Origin: Pyrus communis | Lineage: Eukaryota; Streptophyta; Magnoliopsida; Rosales; Rosaceae | DNA: 64,000 bases | Direction: 5' to 3' | NCBI RefSeq assembly: GCF_963583255.1 | Contig: NC_084809.1 | Location: 5,565,501-5,629,500 of the forward strand | Shown here: positions 37,347-50,588 of the stretch, one piece after another | Position numbering within the stretch: position 1 is the stretch's first letter | Layout: each line of letters begins with the position of its first letter | Notes under the pieces: model-generated | Told to the model about the DNA's origin: nothing | Seen by the model: the letters and a program-made list of their open reading frames with translations, nothing else | Databases searched by the model: none | Translations under genes and position numbers: made by a program

Positions 37347-38450
37347 AGCTCAGAAAATGGATACTGAACAACTGAATGAGAGGTTGAAGGTCAGCCAATA
37401 TACACCATGTGATTCTTTGTTGTTGAGCAATACTTCCGATTACCCGAGGGAAAATGTACTAGAAGTTAGATTTTTTTTTCCTCCCACCCAAATATCTGAA
37501 TCCATTATACTGCCAACCAATTGGTATGGATTTACGCAGTTGCCCGTTGGAGGCGGCCAACTGCCTTTGTTATTTTCGTTTTATACAGTTTGTGTTGCTT
37601 TACCTGTACTTTTAAGCCGTTTTTGCCCTTTAATCAACAGAATGTTTCTCTGATTTTGTAAATACTAGTTCAAGTTACAAAGGCTCTTAAACTTTTGGTA
37701 CAAAATTTTCAATAGTCCCACGGTCCGACCCTAAAACCGTGAGTTTAATCGACGGTGATGAGGCTTGGTAAGCAGATCTGTCGACAGAAAACTACGTCCG
37801 GACAGTAAACTTCACGGTTATTTCCATCTGGCTACACCGTTTTGGCCAAAATGAAGATCAAGGACACTGAGTTTTGTTTTGAATCCTTCTCTCGGTACAA
37901 GTACAAAAGGAGAAAAGCCCCTCTCGGTTTACAATCTTTAAGACCATTAGTCAAAAGCACTTTTATTGGTTGATTTGTTTGGGATAATTTGTTCATCGTT
38001 CTTTTATAAGAATGCAAAAGCACTTTTGACTATTGGCATGTATGTGGAGTTTCCCGGATCCAATGGCATTGCGAATCCACTGATCAGAATGGCCACAATA
38101 ATCAATTTGGCGTCCGAGCCATTACATCAGGAGGAACCAAATAATCCTCTCGAATTGGTAATGGACGCAAGTTTCAAATCTTTCTTACAATTTCATCCAA
38201 AAATTAACAAAAATATTTTAACATAAATTCAAAAATGTTACGGGGAGTGGGAGCTCAGTGGAAGGAGAAGTCGTTTTGTTAGATGAGCTCACGGCAAGAA
38301 CCCCTAAAGAGGCCTCGTCCACTGCCCAAAACACGTCCAAGTGTTTAATCTCATCATTGCAACCACAATCCATAAATCAAAACATTCACAATTTCCAAAA
38401 TTAATTAATCTAAAAAAAAAAAGTACATGAAAAAAAAAATATTTGAATTT
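37347..38450. other. Intergenic region downstream of the TraB gene
   Basis: The first few hundred bases should be the TraB 3' untranslated region. Plus-strand frames at 37327-37653 and 37966-38226 show no family. Nothing else is supported. Confidence 0.35.
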
Positions 38451-38540
38451 GAGCCTCAGTGTGTGTAACAATCAGATCATTGACCAAGAGGGCTCACTGA
38501 AATCCGCTAAGATAATTGTATGTTATCATCATAAGCCCCA
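38451..38540 (-). ncRNA. Box C/D snoRNA with two adjacent 25S rRNA guides
   Basis: Read on the minus strand, box C is ATGATGA (38532-38526) and box D is CTGA (38459-38456). One base before box D, the RNA is complementary to GTGTGTAACAA (plus strand 38461-38471). Before a degenerate D' box (CAGTGA, 38499-38494), it is complementary to AAATCCGCTAAG (38500-38511). From memory, plant 25S rRNA contains AATCCGCTAAG and GTGTGTAACAAC only two bases apart, so both guides would act on neighbouring residues. A terminal stem of about five pairs (TTGGG with CTCAA) is possible. It lies about 440 bases downstream of a telo-box/TATA promoter and 195 bases from a second snoRNA. Length is about 90 nt, normal for the class. 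It would direct 2'-O-methylation by fibrillarin in the nucleolus. Confidence 0.8.
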
Positions 38541-38733
38541 ATTTCACCAAAAACCCTAACTTTGCAGGATTAGACCAAACAAATCATACCAAAAACCCTA
38601 ATTTTTTGCAGGATTAGACAAAACAAATTTATGGGTTATTGATAAAAACCAAAAAGATGAGATGGGTAATCATTGAAAAGCAATTTCTTAAATTCGAAAT
38701 TGGATTGGGAAAAGAAGAGAAGAGAAGGAGAAG

Positions 38734-38828
38734 GTGTGCTCAGACAGCCAAGGGTTTGTAATCAAACTTTTGGGAGAAGAACCCAGATCATAAACTCTAG
38801 TCCACAAAATTGCCTCATCACCGCACAC
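38734..38828 (-). ncRNA. Box C/D snoRNA with perfect terminal stem and 25S rRNA guides
   Basis: On the minus strand a six-pair terminal stem (GTGTGC at 38828-38823 with GCACAC at 38739-38734) encloses box C GTGATGA (38821-38815) and box D CTGA (38743-38740). Directly before box D, the RNA is complementary to ACAGCCAAGGG (plus strand 38744-38754). An internal segment is complementary to ACTCTAGTCC (38794-38803). Both strings occur, as I recall, in the same part of plant 25S rRNA a few dozen bases apart. Stem, boxes, guide position and 95-nt length all fit a methylation-guide snoRNA. The fifth base from box D predicts methylation of the C in ACAGC. It is the promoter-proximal member of a two-gene cluster. 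Confidence 0.85.
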
Positions 38829-38977
38829 TTCTCACTTGACAGAAACACAGAGGAATTGCACAAATTTGAATTCGATTCAAAACCCTAGATTTTGGTATCT
38901 AAGAAAACTTCGGCCAGTAATGGCGGCAGAGGCGAAGGGTTGGGAGGGTGCAGAGATGGGAGATGAAAGTTGATTGT

Positions 38978-39110
38978 ATATATAGGCTTAGGGTTTACGC
39001 GAGTGATGGAAATTGGGGGTGGGGTTTAGGGTTTTGACGGCTATACCAAAAATGGGCCAAATGAAAGAGTTCAAGCCCATTTTAGGAACCAAACCCTAAA
39101 AGCCCAGTGT
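38978..39110 (-). promoter_or_regulatory. TATA plus telo-box / site II promoter of the snoRNA cluster
   Basis: On the minus strand, TATATATA (38985-38978) is preceded by telo-box motifs: TAAACCCTAA (about 38996-38988) and AAACCCTAAA (about 39033-39024). TGGGCC/GGGCTT-type site II elements lie at about 39052-39110. Plant snoRNA and ribosomal-protein genes commonly combine telo-boxes with site II elements. No protein-coding frame starts downstream, so the target is most likely the snoRNA pair, transcribed as a polycistronic precursor. Confidence 0.65.
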
Positions 39111-39738
39111 CAGTTCTAGCCTTCGTATTTTTCTTTTTTCTTTTTTCTTTTTTTTTTTTTTGTGAAATTATAGTATAATATTATTTCACTGTAATAATCA
39201 AATGGCTGTATAAATGATTTTCAATTTGGACGAATTTTTTTAACAATGATCTATAGATACAGATTGAAAAAAAAAAAGTCATAAAATGGAAATTATTGTG
39301 GAAATGAGCTCAAATGTGTAATTAATTAACATCGTATTAAGTTACTAACTAAAATTTCAGAAATCTGTAATAGATTAAGCATATAGAATGATGCATGGTC
39401 GTTTCACCAAAATTCTAAATTTATTATGGCTAAACAATACTAAGTGATTTTTTTTCGTGATTAAACATTAAAGTAGTGAACAAATCACGTCGTTAAAGTA
39501 GTGATTAGTATAATTGTGGTTTGACTAAGATACAAAGACCTTATTCTCCCCAGTATCCCCTTTTTATAATGATTTGGTATTTACGTACACGAAGACAATG
39601 ACAAGAGAAAGCAACACTCCAAATGGACCTCAACTTTATTAATACGAAACAATTCACGAACATTGCCATTTTTATCACACCAAATAAAAAATAAATAAAA
39701 AATAAAAACACTGAAAATTAACCAAAGATTTCCATTTT
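39111..39738. other. Intergenic spacer
   Basis: AT-rich spacer between the snoRNA promoter and the 3' end of the first peroxidase gene. It contains a T-rich tract at about 39130-39162. No feature is seen. Confidence 0.35.
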
Positions 39739-41206
<1,468 letters not shown>

Positions 41207-41294
41207 TTTCGTTGCAACTGAGCTTCAACTTGTAGTAATTTGGAGGAAGAAACTTGATTTGAATGTGGTGGCAATTACAAAACTGTGATTTGAA

Positions 41295-41301
41295 ATTTAT
41301 A
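41295..41301 (-). promoter_or_regulatory. TATA box of peroxidase copy A
   Basis: TATAAAT on the minus strand about 90 bases before the ATG at 41206, a normal distance for a leader of roughly 60 bases. Confidence 0.6.
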
Positions 41302-42072
41302 GGCCTCCACCCCCAACTTCAACTTTGTGGACCTAGTGCAAGATAAGAAATTGCAAGGTGACGTCCAACTACCATGCTTGTAGGCGATTCTATATACTTT
41401 CTTTAATATTGTAACTAGTACGAGCAGTTAAAGTAGTTCCTCGTAAGACAAGTAAAGAAAATCCCATATCTCGAATGTTTTTCTACTTTGGTGATGGATT
41501 ATGTTTGAAGGTAGCCTGTGACAGCACATATTTTTTTTGGTCTCGTTGCCACCAAATTTGCCTTAATTACGAATGAGTATCAATTTTTCGGTTTGATTGT
41601 CATACTATTACGAAATGTTACTAATATATTTTTGTTGCACATTGTATCATTTTAGTGTTAGAGATACTATACTCTAGATTCATAAAATTTTAATTATGTC
41701 GTTTACCCATATTATACACGGTTTCACAACATCATCTAACAATATGATCATCGTATGGAAAAAAGAATGTGAGATTGGATTAACTTGGTACATACAAATT
41801 TTAATATTCAATGGTGACGGCTTATATATATCATATGCGCATGTACCGTGGATTTGGTGGAGTTTGATCTTATGTTTGCCAAATAACGCAGTATACTCAC
41901 CTGCTCCTATATATATATACTGGCATTTTTAATTTCATCATTCTTCCCAACTATCCAATTTTCTTATCAATGATTGGGTATCTGCCCTTGTTAAAGAAAT
42001 TAAAATATATATTAAGAAATGAATGACAAAATGGCAAACAACAAATCAATCGAGTCGAGTTGATGAACATTA
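41302..42072. other. Upstream region of peroxidase copy A
   Basis: Promoter-side DNA of copy A with no gene. It is AT-rich; the frame at 41696-41932 has no recognisable family. It is bounded upstream by a TIR element. Confidence 0.35.
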
Positions 42073-42595
42073 GGCCATCTCCAATCAAAGGGTTCAGAGG
42101 GTCAGAGGGCTAAAAATAGCCCGAAAATCGTCGCCAACCGAGGGCTAGGCCAAAGGGCTTGTGGGCCCCAATGGACAAAAAATGCCAACCGATTGGCCCA
42201 AATGAGCCAGCCAGCCCCGGGTTGGACCAAAAATTTGAGTATTCCTGTCGGTTATATCTAACAGAACTGGTAGGCCTTTTTTTTTTTGTTTTTTTTACAA
42301 TTTTTTTTTTTAAATTCTATTTTTTCCTATAACTTTCTAAGCCATTATATAACATTAAATTAAATTAAGTAACATGAAACAACATTAAATAACATTAAAT
42401 TTAAATAATAAATTATATTTGGCCCTCAGTTGGAAACAGTTTTTTGTGACAGGGCTAAAACGAGCCCTATGGCCTCTTGACCCTCAGTTGGAGATGAAGA
42501 CAAATACGACCCTGTATTGTTCATTAAAATATTAATATTTGATAGGGCTAGAGGGCTAAAACGAGCCCTCTGGCTCTCGTTCGTTGGAGATGGCC
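42073..42595. mobile_element. Non-autonomous TIR element with TTA duplication (PIF/Harbinger-like MITE)
   Basis: The ends are GGCCATCTCCAA (42073) and its inverse TTGGAGATGGCC (ending 42595), flanked by TTA at 42070-42072 and 42596-42598. The inverted similarity extends inward imperfectly, with GAGGGCTAAAA and AGCCC motifs. The 523-bp element has no coding capacity and an AT-rich core. A second, internal near-end (CCTCAGTTGGA...GGGCTAAAACGAGCCC at about 42423-42500) suggests a nested or duplicated terminus. The TTA duplication points to the PIF/Harbinger (Tourist) superfamily. Confidence 0.75.
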
Positions 42596-42598
42596 TTA

Positions 42599-43448
42599 GG
42601 CCTCCTCAAAGTCTCAATATCTTATTATACACTCCTCACAAACATATTTTTCTTTTTTATTATAAAAAAAAATTAGAGTTTAAAATAAAAAAAATTAAAG
42701 TGTCAATAACAATTTTCAAAAAATATTCCAAACTAAGCCGTTAGGTTTTGTTCCCCTTCATCAATTGTTGCTTTTGTGCATCTTCGTCGTGTTCATTCTT
42801 CACTAGTGTTCCGTCTCCTGTTTGTGGCTCACTGGAAATCGCTCATGGCTGAAAGAATCTTCAGATTCAATCAAGTAAGCATAGGTTTTTTCTTTTAATT
42901 AATCATGGCGCCTATTTTCCCACGTGTGTTTCGAATAGAAAGAGGGCCTTGATTATTTATTCGGAAGGAGGGCCTTACTGGTTCTCCAAATGTCATGTCA
43001 CATCATGTGACAAAAGCAGAAATAAGAAGATCGTAGAGAGAAGGAGATGGAGGAGCTGGCCATTACAAGCAGATGCATAGTCTCCTTCCTCTCCAAAACA
43101 TGCACGAAAACAATTTATGAATAAAGAAAACGCAGGGGACTATGCATCCGGATGGAATTACATTTTTACTTGCAGTTGGATTAATCGTGGGAAACTTTCT
43201 ATTGAGCCACAATGAAGGGAGCGCATAAATTCACAGAAAGACAAAGTCGTAACGCAAGAAAAAGGATACACAAACTGCAAATGATAAACGTCCATGTGGA
43301 ATAATTTTTTTTAAAAGAAAAACTAAACTCAATTGTAGGTTGACATGTCATGTTTTAAATGACAGATTGTTATAACGGTTTAGATGTAGCGAAATGCGAG
43401 TAAATGCACGAAGTTTGGATTTAGTTATATATGCGGGTAAAAACGAAA
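42599..43448. other. Spacer between the MITE and the Pack-MULE
   Basis: No supported gene. A short plus-strand exon-like start (ATGGCTGAAAGAATC, 42846) is followed by a donor-like GTAAGC, but no second exon was found. Confidence 0.35.
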
Positions 43449-45341
43449 GGGTAAATTTCAGTTTATTATCTTCAAGTTTTGTAGTTTTCAACATTAAATA
43501 CATGAAGTTTTTTTCGTTCTAGAGTTATACCTAAAGCGTTAATTTAGGGACATTTTCATACATTCGTTAATCTGGCAGTTAAGTCTTCCGTTATTTGATG
43601 ACATGGCGTCCATGTAAACAATAATTGAGTGATACGTGTCATTAAGGGGTTCATATGAAAATTAAAAATTCAAAAAAAAGAATCCCGCCCAAATTTAAAA
43701 TATTAAAATAATTCATTAAAAAAAAAAAAAAAAACCCATAACACACTTCGTCTTCCCCACCTGACATCCCTCCATCCCTTCCACCTCCTCCACGGTTTCT
43801 CAGTTGGGCTCTAGGCGTTGTAGAACGTTGCCCAGCCCTTGATCAAATTCCAGCGGTTTAAGTCGTCCGATTTGATAAGCTTGATTCCGCTGTTCCCATC
43901 CAAATTCTGATTATACGCGATCAGATCGCCGCTCAGAGAGAAGGTTGGGCATGAACCCTGAATCCTCAGCATCTGGAGTTGTTCAATAGGCGAAGACACT
44001 CGCTCGATATAAGGAATTGTGGAATCAGACTCGCCCAACTGAGTCGAATCACCCCAGAATCAGTGATACTTGAGGAGCTCTGAACCGAATGAAACAAACG
44101 GGTTGTAATGGTGGAATTTCGGGTTCATGATCTCTGTCATCGGCTCAAACGTCTTGGATTCGACATCAAAGAGTTCAATGTGTCGGAAATTCTTACCGGG
44201 CCGGCAAGTAGCATCGGCGATTTGTTTGCCGTCGCGGAGAGTTGCCGGAGTGAAGCAGTGGAGCCCCGATGGAGTGACTCGAGTGGGAGAGACTGGGAAC
44301 CCAGATCTTTGAGAAAATGGAAATCGACCAGAAAAAATGCTCCACCAGTCGTCGTCATGTTGGCGGTGAAAATATATGGCGGAGTCGCCGGACAAGGTGG
44401 GCCAGCCACCGCGCTCGCAGACAAGTACGCGCTTGCTGGGTTGCGATGCTTCGAATATCAGTGTTGAGCTCGTGAAACTCATCGCCCTATGGGTTACGGC
44501 GACAAATTTTCTGGAGAGAGAGAGAGAGAGCAGGACTGTAATCGACGGAGTCAGAGGGAGTCAATCGGGTTGTGATTTTGTCATGGATGAGTGTGGAGGA
44601 GTAGAGAGCAGACCAGGATTTGAAGTACCGACTAGGATCCTGGTGAGCTGAAACGAAGTAGAGGGTGTGATTTTTTATGATGGGTCGGTAGTGCAAGAGG
44701 GATCCGGGTTCGGAGTGCAAGAACTAGGGATAGGGGAGTCCAGGCCGGGTTAAGTAAATGGCGGGAAACCCGGTTCGCTCGGAGATGAAGACGAGGGAGT
44801 GGGGTTCGTGGTTGTTGTCGGCGAATTGGGCGTTGAAGTTGATGGAACGGCCGTCAGAGAGGCGGCGCTCAGGGTCGATATTGGTGGAGGAGGGGTGGAG
44901 AAGGATGGGGAGGGCGAAAATGTCAAAGGCATAATGGGGTCTGCCAACGGTGGAGAAAACGACAGTGCCTTTGGGGTCGATGTTCATCGTGGAAGCAAGG
45001 GTGGATAGGATGGAGGGGTGGAGGTTAGGAAGATGAAGGGGTTCTGGGTTTTTTTTTTTTTTTTTAATACTTTTATTTAATTAAATATTTTAATATTTTA
45101 AATTTGGGTGGGAATTTTTTTTTTTTTTTGAATTTTTAATTTCTAGACGGATTCCTTAATGAGGTCTAGTCATTGTCTACATGGGCGTCACATCATCAAT
45201 TAACGGGAGACTTAACAGCTAGACTAACGGATGTATGAGACTGTTTCAAAATTAACATGTATGATTCTGGAACGAAAAAAATTTAATGTACTAAATATTG
45301 AAAACCACGAAACTTGAAGGTAGTAAACTGAGATTTACCCA
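43449..45341. mobile_element. Pack-MULE: Mutator-like element with a captured gene fragment
   Basis: The 1,893-bp element starts GGGTAAATTTCAGTTTA (43449) and ends with the inverse of GGGTAAATCTCAGTTTA (45341). It is flanked by the perfect 9-base target duplication AAAACGAAA at 43440-43448 and 45342-45350. Nine-base duplications are the signature of Mutator-like elements. The terminal inverted repeats are long, about 340 bases (43449-43790 and 45003-45341). They differ by scattered substitutions, so the element is not brand new. No transposase is present. The interior is filled by part of a host beta-propeller gene (separate entry). It lies between two tandem peroxidase genes. Confidence 0.9.
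43811..45005 (-). pseudogene. Captured, broken DPP6/TolB-like beta-propeller gene fragment
   Basis: The minus-strand coding segments read as consecutive pieces of one plant WD40-like beta-propeller protein of the DPP6 N-terminal-like type (Arabidopsis At1g21670/At1g21680 family). They are DPKGTVVFSTVGRPHYAFD, SLVFISERTGFPAIYLTRPG, KNHTLYFVSAHQDPSRYFKS, VCERGGWPTLSGDSAIYFHR, SGLHCFTPATLRDGKQIA, NPKFHHYNPFVSFGSELL and PTFSLSGDLIAYNQNLDG. The frame is interrupted by a stop at 44726-44724, a shift in a CT microsatellite (about 44530-44513), and a stop at 44062-44060. It ends early after GWATFYNA. No introns interrupt it. It lies wholly within a Pack-MULE and is very unlikely to make a functional protein. 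Confidence 0.85.
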
Positions 45342-45687
45342 AAACGAAATAATAATACATTTACAGGATATGGTGTTGAAAGGCTCCCACCGTGGCAGTC
45401 CAAAATCATCACACATGACTTGTTAACCGATTTTGGTTGCAACCCTTTTTGGAACACACAACACATACATGCATTATCAATTATGCAAACATTCATACTC
45501 ACAATTGCAAATTCAAATCACCAGCTGAATAAAAATGTGCACGGGAAGTGATTTCCACGAACTATTTTTCTTTTCTATTCACCCCTTCTTATTCTAGCTT
45601 TCGAATTGTAGAAATCAAAGGAGAATACAAATGAGAAAAATAAGTACGCAAAATTCATTTCCCAATGTATATAGAAGTTAATTGCCT
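45342..45687. other. 3' flank of peroxidase copy B
   Basis: Short AT-rich spacer between the Pack-MULE and the stop codon of peroxidase copy B. It should contain that gene's 3' untranslated region. Confidence 0.4.
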
Positions 45688-47291
<1,604 letters not shown>

Positions 47292-47334
47292 TGTCTTTAG
47301 AGAGATGGATGGATTGAAGCTAGGCATGTCTGGT

Positions 47335-47341
47335 TTTTATA
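47335..47341 (-). promoter_or_regulatory. TATA box of peroxidase copy B
   Basis: TATAAAA on the minus strand, 44 bases before the chosen ATG. Its position decides between two possible in-frame start codons. Confidence 0.65.
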
Positions 47342-49260
47342 GTTATGTTTAGGCCTTTGAACTTGTCATCGTAAAGTTATTTTATGAACTTTATATTATC
47401 TAAAACGTTAGTTAAGGCTGCAAACAATCGAGTTGACAACGTCCTCATAAAAAATAAATAAGAACCCAAAAAACGACTAGACAAATGATGGAAAGAAGTC
47501 ATTAATACATTAAAGAAATAGAATAATAAAGCTCCAGCAAATAAAAATAAAAAAAAATAAAAAAAATATAAAAAAAACCCTAGTTTCTCTACAAATGCCC
47601 CCTTTCGAGTACTTACTATTTCCAATCCTAATTTCAGCTTTCTTCATAAAATATTTTATTTGCATCGTCTAATACGTTTGTAGCTTTCATATTCCGTGAA
47701 GAAATTGCTCACTTAATAAATAAAAGTCAAAACTGTTAGGATACAGCTATATACATATATAAGATAATGCAACATACAAAGACGTAGTCATGAATTTGAC
47801 CTAGCAATATTCTCATTGTCTATTTGTCACAAGATCGTGCTCGTCCTACTGCGTTGTCAAGCTTATTAATGTCTCAAGTTGTATGGGAGTTCGGACACGG
47901 TCTCACAGAGGGCGACGAGTGGCGATCATGATCCAAAAAATACACACAAATATAATTTTCATTAAGAAACTACCAAAATAAACAAAGTTTCTGCTACCTC
48001 CAGCCAAGGTCCAGCTTCTTCGAATGAAATTGTAAACGGGACAATATGTATTTTCAAGTATTTGACGATGTCTACCAGCTAGATTTTACTAGTTTTCTTG
48101 GATGATGAGAGCCTCATAGGCTCATAGTATACACTGCATGTACATTCTGTTTCAACTGCTTAGTATTCTTTGAAATAATTTTTTCTATAATGTACAAGGT
48201 AATATTCTAATCTATGTACCAGGAGATAGATTTGAACATGAGTGCAAGAGGATGGACACACTGCTATGGTCAATTGACAAAACACAAGAGGGCGCGACAC
48301 ACTGCTAGGGTCAATTGACATAACCAAGTATGCATATTTTAAAAATTATTTGAACATAAAGAATAAGTTCGGATTAAGTTAGATCAAAAGTTTGATTTGG
48401 GTCATAGTAAAGGAGCATCATATTGAATAGAAGAGAACAGAAACTGTGTGCGGGTGAAGGCACACCGGCCCATCAAAAGAATGTCAACTCTTTTTTCTGT
48501 GGAATCGAGTTGGAAAACGAATTTCGCAACTTGAGCAAGTACGGCATTTGTGAATTTTCCGGGATCCTTTTGTTCCTCAAGATCATGAATGGAATAAAGA
48601 GCAACCCTCCGTCGAGGAGATTGAGTCTTGTGGTACAAACTGCCTCGAGTTCGCTCGATGCGACGAGCATTATGGTGAAACTGAAGACTCGAGCAGAGTC
48701 AATGAGCAGAGGCAATTGCTTCTGAGCAGGAAACTTCAGCTTCAAGCGGCATCTGTCGACAGTCTATCGCAGTAAACATTAATATGCACAAGAACAGTAA
48801 TCCTATAGCCGAAAATCAATCGTAAACTAGTCATAGTACCGAATATCTACAGAGAAGATTAAGTAATAAGCGTTCCAATGATTTGTTAAGTTGAATTAAC
48901 CATCTAAAACATCATTAAATACAAGAAAAGCCTAATTAAATTTCCACGTTTCTGTTTCTGCGTGCATAGCTAAAGCAAAGCTACAAATTCGATCAGCTCT
49001 TTCATGCTCTAACTGAAGGGGGCAATACGCGTTCAGTTGATTTTGCGACCCATCTCGAACTCCGTTGTCAGTCATCTGATGTTACAATCATTCTTAAGAA
49101 TGAAGATTGGACCATCTAAAGGGAGCTTTTGAGGTGTTTCGTTTTCCCATTTCAGATCATCAAGCGTTACAGCTATAAGCAGTTCTACACACATCTGTGA
49201 TCCAACAGTCCTGGGGAGCTTCTGCTAGGTTCAATATTCTACCTTCGAATCAACCGGCAT
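47342..49260. other. Intergenic region with an unidentified coding-like relic
   Basis: Mostly AT-rich. A pair of short imperfect repeats (ACACACTGCTA.GGTCAATTGAC) lies at about 48256 and 48298. Between about 48400 and 48760 GC content rises and two overlapping minus-strand frames stay open (for example KLKFPAQKQLPLLIDSARVF and HDLEEQKDPGKFTNAVLAQV). This could be a frame-shifted gene relic, but I do not recognise it. The stretch from about 48960 should include the 3' flank of the APO4-like gene. Confidence 0.3.
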
Positions 49261-50588
49261 TTACATTTGATCATTCGGGTGGAGCAACCTTTGATCTCCA
49301 AGTGTGGTACTTACACCCTGCAGTTTCATCATGCAGTGATACTTTGGAGGTGCAATGGCACTTGCCCGTGTGCATAGTTCTACTACTGCCGGAGCATGCC
49401 CATAATATCCCCTCCCTTCATTCAAAAGTACTTGAGGATCCTGAGGATGCCGCCGCCATAGAGTCTTTGGAGGTACAAGATCATCTACATTTGCCTTCCT
49501 CCAAAAATGGGTTCCCTGCCAACTATCATACTTAAAAATTCCGCAAAGCCTAGCCTTATGCCCAGATGGCCCAACATGAACTTCTGAACAATGTTTACAG
49601 ATTTTCGCTGGATAAACCATCAGCAACTTCTCCACGCCATTTCTAAGTATTTCCCATGCCCTCAAAATTCCACTGGCAACCAGAATCAGTTCATCAGATG
49701 ACAAAGACTCAGCTCCATCAACGCCAACACAATCACTTTCAGAGTTCCAATTTAAACGATTTCCATCATTTGCCCCTGCTTGCCAGAGCTCAACAACTGC
49801 AGGAACACGTTCAAGGTCAAACCTCTGATGGTGTTTTATAACATCCTGGAACGTGTGCTTGAGGTGAAATGCCTTTACTGGAACAAGCACATCTTTCAAA
49901 CCTCCATTCATGAACTCGATTTTTGCCACGACGTTTGAAGCCACAACAAGTCTGAATTAAGTGGCCTTTCTCACCTATATATACTTCTGGACATAACCTG
50001 CAAAAAGTAGGCCTTTCGTTGAGTCACAGAAATTGTTCAAAAAGAGCTGTATGGAGAACGGAAGGTCAATTAGATAAATCTAGTTTGGAAAACATAGCTT
50101 GTGCTGATACTAAAAATAACATTTAGGGAGCTCAGGAGTCAGGAACATGCAGACAAGGTGGTCTAATTATTCCTAAACAAGAAATACAGAACATAAACTC
50201 TGGAGCTTCAAAGTTGGTATTATTCCAGGACATGTCAGTAACTATGCGATGGAACAATAAAGTGCCAAGTAGTTCAAAGCTTAAAAAGAATTTATTTTAC
50301 AAGTAAAAAAATACTTGGCAGATGAGGAATTTACTTGCAGGCCAAAAGTGGTACCATTTTGAGGAGAGTAGAGACACCTTGCATAACAAGCCTCCCGGAA
50401 TCAAGGACCTCCTGTGCAACTGGTACCATGGCCGGCACTGGGTAATCTTTAGCTCGGTTTTGGATTCTCTTTTGAATCATAGGCTTTAGCTTCGTTAAGC
50501 CCATCTTTGAGCTGTAATACCTTGCAAAGCAGTCCATAATTTTGCCATTGAAATTGGATCTCTCGCGCAATTTCTTCCTAAGTGCCAT
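49261..50588 (-). pseudogene. APO4: APO4-like mitochondrial RNA-splicing protein, frameshifted
   Basis: Two coding exons on the minus strand, 50588-50335 and 49997-49261. Exon 1 (start MALRKKLRERSNFNGKIMDC, then ARYYSSKMGL) looks like a mitochondrial targeting region plus the lead-in of APO proteins. Exon 2 continues the first APO domain (CPEVYIGEKGHLIQTC, then KRRGKNRVHEW) and, after a frame change near 49900-49905, GGLKDVLVPVKAFHLKH and the second APO domain (PAKICKHCSEVHVGPSGHK, GIFKYDSWQGTHFW, GYYGHAPAVVELC). The exons total 991 bases, one more than a multiple of three, which confirms the shift. The flanking coding sequence is otherwise well kept. APO proteins bind RNA through zinc-binding repeats and promote splicing of organelle introns. 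Either this copy is a recent pseudogene, or the assembly has an indel error. Confidence 0.8.

Noticed and set aside
38230..38400. A third possible box C/D RNA (ATGATGA near 38358, CTGA near 38264, minus strand)
   Set aside because: No terminal stem and no convincing rRNA guide next to the D-like box, and the spacing is too long.
42846..42875. Exon-like start ATGGCTGAAAG... followed by a donor-like site
   Set aside because: No second exon or similarity could be found downstream before the Pack-MULE.
44108..44651. Plus-strand frames opposite the captured beta-propeller gene
   Set aside because: They are antisense shadows of a GC-rich coding sequence; the minus-strand translation has clear family similarity and these do not.
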